A stretch of DNA of 10,101 nucleotides from Chloroflexota bacterium (GTDB lineage: Bacteria; Chloroflexota; Dehalococcoidia; GIF9; UBA5629). This document shows positions 1 to 5,046 of the stretch, piece by piece. The stretch spans positions 1-10,101 of the forward strand of contig JAPLHJ010000272.1 of assembly GCA_026389675.1 (NCBI GenBank), written 5' to 3'. Under the pieces are notes generated by a model, which saw only the letters and a list, made by a program, of their open reading frames with translations, ran no database searches and was not told where the DNA came from. A program made the position numbers and the translations under genes. How positions within the stretch are numbered: the first letter of the stretch is position 1; every line of letters starts with the position of its first letter.

Positions 1-279
1 TATTTTCCCTTGCTGGCAGTGGTAATGATGGCCATCGGCATACTCTGGACAATGCGTGAGACCGCGGTCCAGACGTATTTGATGGGTAAGACCCCTTTGA
101 ATTTACACGGCATAGTCTTCGGTATCTATTTCGGCATAGGAATGCAGGGCCAGAGCCTGCTGCAGCCTGTTTACGGCGGCTTGATGGATATGCTCGGCAT
201 CGCCAACATCTTCTTTTCCGTAGCTTTGATAAGCGTTGGCACATCGATCGTTGCGCTGTTAATGTCCAAAAAGCTTTAG
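1..279 (+). CDS. MFS-type transporter, C-terminal fragment
   Basis: This is an open frame entering from the left edge and ending at TAG 277-279, so only the last 92 residues are visible. They are strongly hydrophobic, with about three membrane-spanning stretches and Gly-rich helices (for example FGIYFGIGMQG and QPVYGGLMDMLG). The segment ends in a hydrophobic helix with the short basic tail SKKL. Gly/Pro patterns such as QPVYGGLMD are typical of the last helices of major facilitator superfamily transporters, which carry small molecules across the inner membrane. The substrate cannot be told from this part. The gene converges on the minus-strand genes that follow, with only 17 bases between the two stop codons. 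MFS assignment is by pattern recognition on a fragment; another polytopic carrier is possible. Confidence 0.65.
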   Translation, partial: YFPLLAVVMMAIGILWTMRETAVQTYLMGKTPLNLHGIVFGIYFGIGMQGQSLLQPVYGGLMDMLGIANIFFSVALISVGTSIVALLMSKKL

Positions 280-296
280 ACCTGGTGTAAGCCGGT

Positions 297-518
297 CTAC
301 ATCGGGGCCTGTTTAATTATCCCGGTGGTAAACATGCTGAATGCCCCTATGAAACAGACCGCGGCCAGAGCCAGGATAAGGATTGCTATGATAAGGGACG
401 TACGGTCTCTATTTTTAACCGCCGGCCGCAAAAACCAGATGGTCAATGGAATCAGCAGGACGCCGATGAGGATGCAGATCACGCCGAGGACATTACTGAC
501 GGTTTTTATAAGGTCCAT
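297..518 (-). CDS. small two-helix membrane protein, unknown function
   Basis: This is a 73-residue protein that I do not recognise. It contains two clear hydrophobic segments, about residues 8-30 and 41-63. A short basic loop (RPAVKNRDR, 31-39) separates them. By the positive-inside rule the loop should lie in the cytoplasm, giving a helical hairpin with both ends outside. There is no signal-peptidase site and no recognisable motif. The ATG at 516-518 lies 12 bases after the stop of the PIG-L deacetylase gene, and the intervening bases (AGAGAG) offer only a weak ribosome binding site. Translation coupled to the upstream gene is therefore likely. It may anchor or assist a neighbouring membrane function, but nothing in the sequence shows this. 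The continuous hydrophobic pattern and operon-like spacing argue that it is a real gene. Confidence 0.6.
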   Translation of the reverse strand: MDLIKTVSNVLGVICILIGVLLIPLTIWFLRPAVKNRDRTSLIIAILILALAAVCFIGAFSMFTTGIIKQAPM

Positions 519-530
519 GGTCTTAGCTCT

Positions 531-1385
531 CTATTCCACATCCTCAAACAGGTCATGTTCGAGGCGCCCGTTTGCGGGCGGCGGATAGGCCCGCATAAAT
601 GAATCCCTGTGCCCGGCCAGCCTTGATACCAGTCCCATCATGCTCAAACGCGGGCGCCCGCCGCCAACCTGGCTGAGATGGCAGGCCCGCGCCTTTGCCT
701 GCAATTCCCTGGCCGGTTTGGTCAATTGCACCTTGGCGTGCACCGGAAAATCAACCGATGCCAGGGCTGTCAGGTCGATATCCCTGTTCCGCCCGAACCG
801 CCTGGGATCCTGCCCGAAGAGCGGCAGGGCCTTCACCGCTATTTTCAACATTTTCCTCGACATAACTTGAAAATAGAGCTTGTCCGGCTGAAAGGGCGCG
901 CCCGCCTGTGGATAACTGGCAGGGTCAGCCGCAACCTGAAAAGCCATGACTGTAGCTCTGTGAACGGCGATATGGTCCGGGTGGCGATATCCTCCGATGG
1001 GATCAAACGTTACCACCACCTGCGGTTTAATGTCCCTGATGATTTCAACAATACGCTCAGCCACCTCTTCTACAGGGGCGGCAGCCAGCGCCCCGGGATG
1101 ATGGTTGTCCTCTGAACCGGGCATACCAGAATCGCGGTAGCCCAGGCTATAAAGTCCGGCCAGCCCGAGTATCCGTGAGGCACACTCCAGTTCCGCCCAA
1201 CGCAGCTCGGCTATGTTATCATGCCCTGCCAGCAACGAGGCATCCACCGACCCGGCCTCGCCGCGCGTGGCGCAGGCATAGTAGACGCTGACTCCCGCCA
1301 GGGCATATTTAGCCAGCGTGCCGCCCACGCCGAAGGTTTCATCATCAGGGTGCGCGCCTACGAAAAGCAGTTTATATTTACTCAT
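531..1385 (-). CDS. PIG-L / LmbE family zinc deacetylase
   Basis: This 284-residue protein has the hallmarks of the PIG-L (LmbE, GlcNAc-PI de-N-acetylase) family. AHPDDE is at 11-16 and HPDH at 135-138. By analogy with MshB and Mca, H12, D15 and H138 bind the metal and D14 is the general base. The segment LGYRDSGM (81-88) closely resembles the mycothiol deacetylase/amidase branch. Family members hydrolyse N-acetyl groups from amino-sugar conjugates or related amides, usually in the cytoplasm. The substrate here is unknown; bacillithiol- or mycothiol-like thiols, or a glycoconjugate, are possible. The C-terminal part (about 185-284) is Arg-rich and less conserved. The start ATG at 1383-1385 places MSKYKLLFVGAHPDDE at the usual distance from the N-terminus, although no strong Shine-Dalgarno sequence precedes it. 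It lies 98 bases after the small Lys-rich gene on the same strand. Confidence 0.9.
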   Translation of the reverse strand: MSKYKLLFVGAHPDDETFGVGGTLAKYALAGVSVYYACATRGEAGSVDASLLAGHDNIAELRWAELECASRILGLAGLYSLGYRDSGMPGSEDNHHPGALAAAPVEEVAERIVEIIRDIKPQVVVTFDPIGGYRHPDHIAVHRATVMAFQVAADPASYPQAGAPFQPDKLYFQVMSRKMLKIAVKALPLFGQDPRRFGRNRDIDLTALASVDFPVHAKVQLTKPARELQAKARACHLSQVGGGRPRLSMMGLVSRLAGHRDSFMRAYPPPANGRLEHDLFEDVE

Positions 1386-1483
1386 ATCCAGGTATCGCTA
1401 CAATATGTTTCGGCTAAGCCACGCAAGACCAAGCAATGGCCAACACGGTTGCCGGGTTGTCTCAATCAGTATTTACTGTATTA
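1386..1483. other. intergenic spacer between the Lys-rich gene and the PIG-L gene
   Basis: These 98 bases hold no gene. Two small dyads are visible. CAGTA-TT-TACTG is at 1467-1478. At 1441-1459 there is an imperfect hairpin (CAAC/GTTG and CGG/CCG arms, 3-base loop). It has no T-run, so it is a poor terminator candidate. The two genes may be co-transcribed. Confidence 0.4.
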
Positions 1484-1585
1484 TTATCTCTTCTTTTGTC
1501 CTGCCTTGTCCGATGTCTTCGCTGCCGACTTCGCCTCTGCTTGCTTCTTGGGCTTTTTCTCGTTTTTCCTTCCTTTGCTTCCCAT
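1484..1585 (-). CDS. 33-residue Lys-rich basic protein
   Basis: This small gene starts at ATG 1583-1585 and ends at TAA 1484-1486. The product begins MGSKGRKNEKKPKK and ends AGQKKR. About a third of its 33 residues are Lys (11) and two are Arg. The only acidic residues are two Glu and one Asp, and there are no hydrophobic stretches or aromatic residues. A strong ribosome binding site (GGAGGG at 1591-1596, five bases from the ATG) and an extended -10 promoter (TGC-TATAAT, 1620-1625) lie directly upstream. Together they make it much more convincing than a random short frame. Short proteins with MGSKG-like starts and Lys/Ala/Pro-rich bodies are annotated as hypothetical in a number of bacteria, from memory and not checked. 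Such a chain is probably disordered and may bind nucleic acid or ribosomes. Function is unknown. Confidence 0.7.
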   Translation of the reverse strand: MGSKGRKNEKKPKKQAEAKSAAKTSDKAGQKKR

Positions 1586-1590
1586 GTTTT

Positions 1591-1596
1591 CCCTCC
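1591..1596 (-). promoter_or_regulatory. ribosome binding site of the Lys-rich small gene
   Basis: GGAGGG on the minus strand, five bases upstream of ATG 1583-1585. It matches the anti-Shine-Dalgarno sequence strongly and fixes the start of the 33-residue frame. Confidence 0.75.
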
Positions 1597-1619
1597 GTAT
1601 TAAATTCGCTTCAACAAGA

Positions 1620-1628
1620 ATTATAGCA
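1620..1628 (-). promoter_or_regulatory. extended -10 promoter of the Lys-rich small gene
   Basis: On the minus strand, TGC-TATAAT is a perfect sigma70 -10 hexamer (1620-1625) with an extended TGn element (1626-1628). No good -35 lies at 16-18 bases, which is acceptable for an extended -10 promoter. Transcription would start near 1613, giving a leader of about 28 bases before the ATG at 1585. Confidence 0.55.
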
Positions 1629-1705
1629 GGTATGTCGGCGTTAGCTACACAACCAGGTTTACGAAGTCACAGGCCGAAAATTTGAAAGACAAAATGTTAG
1701 TTTTG

Positions 1706-1740
1706 TGGGATGATAATATACACAAGGGAGAATCATCCCA
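1706..1740. promoter_or_regulatory. 9-bp inverted repeat upstream of the alpha/beta hydrolase (possible operator)
   Basis: TGGGATGAT (1706-1714) and ATCATCCCA (1732-1740) form a perfect 9-bp inverted repeat with a 17-base AT-rich spacer. The spacer contains -10-like sequences (TAATAT, TATACA) but no matching -35. A second dyad, ATTTAG-CGGT-CTAAAT (1740-1755), follows at once, and the hydrolase ribosome binding site comes 15 bases after that. The position suggests an operator overlapping the hydrolase promoter. The regulator is unknown, and an RNA hairpin in the leader is the alternative. Confidence 0.4.
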
Positions 1741-1781
1741 TTTAGCGGTCTAAATAAAGTAAGATTAATTGGAGAGGTGTC

Positions 1782-2555
1782 ATGGTTGAAACAATAGTTA
1801 TGATTCATGGGATGTGGGGCGGGCCGTGGTACTGGGAAAACTACAAGAATTTCTTTGAGGGTAAAGGCTATCGCTGTATTATACCGACCCTGCGTTTCCA
1901 TGATATGGACCCGAAAGCAATTCCAAACCCTGGTTTAGGCATAACCAGCCTGTTAGATTACGCTGACGACCTTGAAAAAGAAATCCGCGGAATGGATCCA
2001 CAGCCGATCCTGATGGGACATTCGATGGGCGGACTCCTGGCGCAAATTTTGGGTAGCCGGGGCTTAGCCAAAGCGCTTGTTCTACTGACACCTGCACCAC
2101 CGAGTGGGATCAATGCGTTAATGCCATCAGTAGTGAGGAGTTTCTGGAGCGTATTAATGGGATATGGCTTCTGGAAAAAGCCGAAGCGCCAGACTTTCAA
2201 TGAGGCAGTCTATTCAATGTTGAGCCTTTTACCACAGGAGGAGCAGCGGAAGGTTTATGACCGGTTTGTCTACGAGTCCGGCCGGGCCGCGTCCGAAATC
2301 GGTTTCTGGTTTCTCGATCCGAAGAGAGCCAGCAAAGTCGATGAAAAAAAGGTAAGTTGTCCTGTCCTGGTTATAGCCGGTTCACAGGATAAGATTACCC
2401 CGGCCTCAGTGGTCAGGAATGTCGCTGACAAATATAGCGCTGTATCAACTTATAGAGAATTCACAAACCACGCCCATTGGGTTGTCGGTGAGCCGGATTG
2501 GCAGGAAGTAGCTGATTATGCCTGCGGCTGGCTAAATCAGGCGTTATTGCGATAA
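1782..2555 (+). CDS. alpha/beta hydrolase fold protein
   Basis: This 257-residue protein has the ordered landmarks of an alpha/beta hydrolase. An N-terminal oxyanion-hole segment HGMWGGPW is at 9-16. The nucleophile elbow GHSMGG has Ser81. An acid is at Asp203 in GSQDKITP, and the general base is His232 in NHAHW. Residues about 105-185, between the elbow and the acid, form a variable cap domain rich in Trp, Phe and Met that shapes a hydrophobic pocket. There is no signal peptide, so it is cytoplasmic. It probably hydrolyses an ester, thioester or lactone; the substrate cannot be assigned. The start ATG 1782 is preceded by GGAGAGG (1771-1777). The gene stands alone and converges on the methyltransferase gene. 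Length matches the family (250-300 residues), and the triad is complete, so the enzyme should be active. Confidence 0.9.
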   Translation: MVETIVMIHGMWGGPWYWENYKNFFEGKGYRCIIPTLRFHDMDPKAIPNPGLGITSLLDYADDLEKEIRGMDPQPILMGHSMGGLLAQILGSRGLAKALVLLTPAPPSGINALMPSVVRSFWSVLMGYGFWKKPKRQTFNEAVYSMLSLLPQEEQRKVYDRFVYESGRAASEIGFWFLDPKRASKVDEKKVSCPVLVIAGSQDKITPASVVRNVADKYSAVSTYREFTNHAHWVVGEPDWQEVADYACGWLNQALLR

Positions 2556-2583
2556 TTGGGTAATAGGACAAAGGATATTCAGT

Positions 2584-2628
2584 CCCGTTTTGCCATCATA
2601 ATTACCCGGTGAAAGCACCAAAACAGGG
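2584..2628. terminator. possible shared hairpin between convergent genes
   Basis: The 97-base gap between the hydrolase and the methyltransferase contains CCCGTTTTG (2584-2592), which pairs with CAAAAC-A-GGG (2619-2628, one bulged A). GGGTAAT/ATTACCC (2558-2564/2601-2607) and GCACC/GGTGC (2615-2619/2627-2631) are alternative stems. None has a clear T-run. Convergent genes and nested dyads make a bidirectional terminator plausible but unproven. Confidence 0.3.
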
Positions 2629-2652
2629 TGCCGTTCTGCTTGATCAGATAAG

Positions 2653-3807
2653 CTACTGCGGCAAATGGTTCTTTACTGAATTTATCATGACCTGGAAATT
2701 CTCAAATTTAGCGTCGAACGGGATCGTGCATCCCGTGCTCAGGATGAAACCCGTCTTCCCTTTGCCAACGTGGTCGATCAGTTTTTCACAGTAGGCCTGC
2801 ATCTCTTCAGGTGTGCCGATGCTGCTCAGTGAGGCAGGAACGTCTCCCATGATACACATATGGTTTTTAAGTATTTCTTTGGCCTTGAAGATATCCGTGG
2901 TGCTGTCCAGCTCGCAGACGCACATTTTCGCAGGGAGGTCGAGGAGGTAGGGCAGGTTGAGCGTCCAGTCCTGGTCGAAATGCATGACTGTTATCAGCCC
3001 TTCGCGGGCAAATGCGTCTATCATCTTTTTCATATAGCGGAACTCAAAGCGCTCGAAGATTTTCAGTGGGTAGTAGAAACAGCCACCCCTCTCCAGTATC
3101 AGCTCTACGCCCGGTATACCGGTCGCACGGGCCGCTTCAATAGGAAATTTAATCAGATCGTCGATCATGGCATCCATGACAGCCTGGACCTTGTCGGGGA
3201 ACCTGTAAAGATCCTGCGTAAATGGAACCAGCGACCTCCTTGTGGAAAGGAACATGAGCGGCGACATAACTATGGCGCCGCAAAGTGAGGGGATGTTGCG
3301 CGCCTTCCATACTTCCCCCTCGGACCTATAGCGGTCCAGTTGCCTTTTGGCCCAGCTGAGCAAAAGCTCCGGGTTCAGTGGGAAAAAGCGGCCGAGGTGC
3401 TTCTCGGCAAAGCCTAACCAACCCAGTTTTATTATCTCGTCATAATCTTCAATTGTCAGGAGCTCTTTTTCTATGAACTGGGGCGATGAGTCTTCAGAAA
3501 AGCCCGGTTCCTTCCCGGGGTACCTCGTGTCACCGATGACTACCTGCATAACAGCAGCAATGCTGGGGGGTATGGGAAGGCTGTATCCCGGTATAATCAT
3601 AGCATCCCATCCGGCGACGTCATCGAAGGTATCTACAATGGCCTGGAAGCCCCTGCGCGGGTGGGCGATGCCCTCAGCGACCGTCATGCCCCTATGCCTG
3701 GATGGGAACATAACGTCCATGAGGGGCGCGACAGGAATGCGGTCACATGGCTCAAGCTTGATAGCGGCCCACGTACGTTCGGTGGGGGTCATAGTTTCTT
3801 TGATCAT
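2653..3807 (-). CDS. uroporphyrinogen decarboxylase (URO-D) family methyltransferase, MtaA/MtbA-like
   Basis: This 384-residue protein opens with the family's N-terminal pattern T-x-x-ER-x-x-A...DR-x-PV (TPTERTWAA and CDRIPVAP). It continues with the (beta/alpha)8 barrel features GDVPASL (321-327) and STGCTIPFDAKFEN (357-370). URO-D-fold proteins beside corrinoid proteins move methyl groups between a zinc-activated thiol, or a methylated substrate, and the cobalt of the corrinoid protein. In MtaA/MtbA zinc is held by His-x-Cys plus a distal Cys. Here the pattern is H276-F-D278 with C360, so one Cys ligand is replaced by Asp. Its gene partner is the corrinoid protein: its stop and this ATG (3805-3807) abut with no gap, so translation is probably coupled. 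It is not haem-pathway HemE, given the corrinoid partner and divergent sequence. The methyl donor and acceptor are unknown; O- or N-demethylation is typical. Confidence 0.85.
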   Translation of the reverse strand: MIKETMTPTERTWAAIKLEPCDRIPVAPLMDVMFPSRHRGMTVAEGIAHPRRGFQAIVDTFDDVAGWDAMIIPGYSLPIPPSIAAVMQVVIGDTRYPGKEPGFSEDSSPQFIEKELLTIEDYDEIIKLGWLGFAEKHLGRFFPLNPELLLSWAKRQLDRYRSEGEVWKARNIPSLCGAIVMSPLMFLSTRRSLVPFTQDLYRFPDKVQAVMDAMIDDLIKFPIEAARATGIPGVELILERGGCFYYPLKIFERFEFRYMKKMIDAFAREGLITVMHFDQDWTLNLPYLLDLPAKMCVCELDSTTDIFKAKEILKNHMCIMGDVPASLSSIGTPEEMQAYCEKLIDHVGKGKTGFILSTGCTIPFDAKFENFQVMINSVKNHLPQ

Positions 3808-4440
3808 CTATTTCACCGCCTCGGCCAGTTCCTTGCACAGTTCAACTCCTTCAGGGGCATCGTCCGTGAATACGTCGGCGCCTACGTATTTGCGTACGAC
3901 CTCGGTGACGATACCGCCTCCGATGATGACCTTTACCTTTTTTCGCAGGCCGGCTGCTTCCAACGCCTGGACAGTCTGTTTCATGGATTCGAAGGAAGGT
4001 GTGAGCAGGCCGGAGATGCCCAGGATGGGCGCCCCAGTTTCCTTCAGCTTGTTGACGAATACCTCGGGGGCTGCATCTACGCCCACATCGTATATTTCGA
4101 AGCCGGCGGCATTAAGAAGCATGGCCACTATGTCCTTGCCGATGCTATGGATATCGCCTTTGGCGGTGCCGAGCACCATTTTGGCGACCGGTTTTTTGGA
4201 CTGGCCCGCTTTCAATTTAGGCTCGACAACAGCCATCGCCTCCTTGAAAATCTCTCCGGACATGATCAGTTCGCCCAGGAAATATTCTTTATTCTTATAG
4301 CGTTCCCCGACGATTTCCATTCCCTGACGGCAATCATCCACTATCGACATCGGGTTTGTGCCCGCGGCGATTTTATCCTGCACAATTTTCCTGACCTCGT
4401 CTTCCTTGAGGTCGGCTATGGCATTGGCGAGTTCAGACAT
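3808..4440 (-). CDS. corrinoid (cobalamin-binding) methyltransferase protein, MtaC/MtbC-like
   Basis: This 210-residue protein has two domains. A helical cap domain (about 1-85) carries the usual LKEDEV...G...I-DDC-x-x-GM-x-x-VG-x-x-Y pattern. A Rossmann-like B12-binding domain (about 86-210) carries D96-x-H98-x-x-G101, whose His ligates cobalt from below. S143-x-L145 (GISGLLTP) and the Gly-rich VIIGGG (171-176) follow. It is the methyl carrier between substrate and acceptor methyltransferases, in the cytoplasm. The frame stays open upstream to 4557, but those 39 extra codons are unlike the family. AGGAGGA at 4444-4450 sits just before ATG 4438-4440, giving MSELANAIAD, so this start is chosen. 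It is the first gene of a two-gene unit with the URO-D methyltransferase. No corrinoid-reactivating protein is in view. Length and motifs are complete. Confidence 0.93.
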   Translation of the reverse strand: MSELANAIADLKEDEVRKIVQDKIAAGTNPMSIVDDCRQGMEIVGERYKNKEYFLGELIMSGEIFKEAMAVVEPKLKAGQSKKPVAKMVLGTAKGDIHSIGKDIVAMLLNAAGFEIYDVGVDAAPEVFVNKLKETGAPILGISGLLTPSFESMKQTVQALEAAGLRKKVKVIIGGGIVTEVVRKYVGADVFTDDAPEGVELCKELAEAVK

Positions 4441-4443
4441 GAT

Positions 4444-4450
4444 TCCTCCT
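4444..4450 (-). promoter_or_regulatory. ribosome binding site that sets the corrinoid protein start
   Basis: AGGAGGA on the minus strand lies three bases before ATG 4438-4440. This near-perfect Shine-Dalgarno sequence rules in the 210-residue protein over the longer open frame beginning at 4557. Confidence 0.85.
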
Positions 4451-4496
4451 ATAATGATATGTAGAACGAACATCGATACGGCATCATCGGTTTCAT

Positions 4497-4525
4497 ATTT
4501 TAGACTTTGGCAGATGGCGACGCAA
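4497..4525 (-). promoter_or_regulatory. candidate promoter of the corrinoid methyltransferase pair
   Basis: On the minus strand TTGCGT (4520-4525) and TAAAAT (4497-4502) are separated by 17 bases. The -10 matches 5 of 6 consensus bases and the -35 only 3 of 6. Transcription would start near 4490, about 50 bases before the ATG. It is plausible but weak; other AT-rich -10-like sites exist further upstream. Confidence 0.35.
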
Positions 4526-4539
4526 CCGGGCAGATCCCA

Positions 4540-4568
4540 TTGACAGCCATATGGCAAGGGAATATTAT
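4540..4568 (+). promoter_or_regulatory. sigma70-type promoter of the plus-strand acyl-CoA operon
   Basis: TTGACA (4540-4545) is a perfect -35, and TATTAT (4563-4568) is a 5-of-6 -10, with an ideal 17-base spacer. Transcription would start near 4575, giving a leader of about 54 bases to ATG 4629. The spacer holds the perfect palindrome GCCATATGGC (4546-4555), a possible operator between the two promoter elements. A looser GGG...CCC dyad (4558-4575) spans the -10. Confidence 0.7.
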
Positions 4569-4628
4569 CATACCCTATGGTTAAAGATGGATGATAATTG
4601 CTAATTTGCGAGTTGAAAAGGAGGCACG

Positions 4629-5024
4629 ATGGCAGAAGGCGCTCAACTGGATCTGAGACAATCTATACAGAAGCTTGCGGACCGCTTCAACGGTTTGATA
4701 CCAATTATGCTGGAGATGGGTATCCTTGAGGACATACTGCATAAAAAGATCATCATGTCTGAGAAGGGTGGTCCGAGCTTTACCGTAAGCATAGTGCCGC
4801 AGGGGTTCAGCGTGGCGGATGGGGAGGACCCCTTTGCACATGCACTGATGCGTACCACCGCTGAGCAGTGGATAAAGATATTCGCCGGTGAAAAGCCGTA
4901 CGCGGCAATTTTCCGCTTCGAATTGGATCCCCAGAGGGCCGAAATACCGCTTAACCAGGTCCCGCTGGTTGAGCGATTCTCATCTATTATGCAGGCCATC
5001 GTATCTTTACCGGGGTTAGGTTAA
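4629..5024 (+). CDS. small protein, possibly SCP2-like lipid/acyl-binding
   Basis: This 131-residue protein is the first gene of a four-gene operon and has an excellent ribosome binding site (AAGGAGG, 4618-4624). I do not recognise it firmly. Residues about 8-40 form amphipathic helices (LRQSIQKLADRFN, MLEMGILEDIL). A beta-rich part follows (FTVSIVPQGFSVADGEDP, 51-68), and then a helix with RTTAEQWIKIFAGEKPY (75-91). The order of strands followed by a helix ending in ...F-x-GE resembles the SCP2 sterol-carrier fold, in which a helix such as 'llallaGe' follows the central sheet. SCP2-like proteins bind lipids or acyl-CoAs, which would suit an operon with a long-chain-type acyl-CoA ligase. There is no signal peptide or membrane segment, so it is probably cytoplasmic. 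It has no evident catalytic residues. The SCP2 link is inference only. Confidence 0.7.
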   Translation: MAEGAQLDLRQSIQKLADRFNGLIPIMLEMGILEDILHKKIIMSEKGGPSFTVSIVPQGFSVADGEDPFAHALMRTTAEQWIKIFAGEKPYAAIFRFELDPQRAEIPLNQVPLVERFSSIMQAIVSLPGLG

Positions 5025-5046
5025 TAATAATTAAAGGGGGGCAATT

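Noticed and set aside
278..298. Terminator hairpin between the transporter and the minus-strand genes
   Set aside because: AGACC-T-GG/CCGGTCT can pair with one bulge, but there is no T-run on either strand and it overlaps both stop codons.
678..1115. 145-codon plus-strand frame
   Set aside because: It lies wholly antisense to the PIG-L gene, with no ribosome binding site and no protein-like composition.
1221..1685. 154-codon plus-strand frame (and a shorter one at 1318-1626)
   Set aside because: Both run antisense to the PIG-L start and through the small Lys-rich gene; their hydrophobic Phe/Leu/Cys-rich stretches are the complement of Lys and Glu codons.
3473..4464. Long plus-strand frames of 275 and 267 codons
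   Set aside because: They are shadows across the URO-D and corrinoid genes on the opposite strand, crossing the junction of two well-supported genes.
4441..4557. 39-codon upstream extension of the corrinoid protein
   Set aside because: The extension has no family similarity and no ribosome binding site, while AGGAGGA directly precedes the internal ATG at 4438-4440.
4441..4628. Cobalamin riboswitch upstream of the corrinoid gene
   Set aside because: No B12-box-like GCCACTG sequence was seen and the leader is only about 50 bases, too short for this riboswitch.
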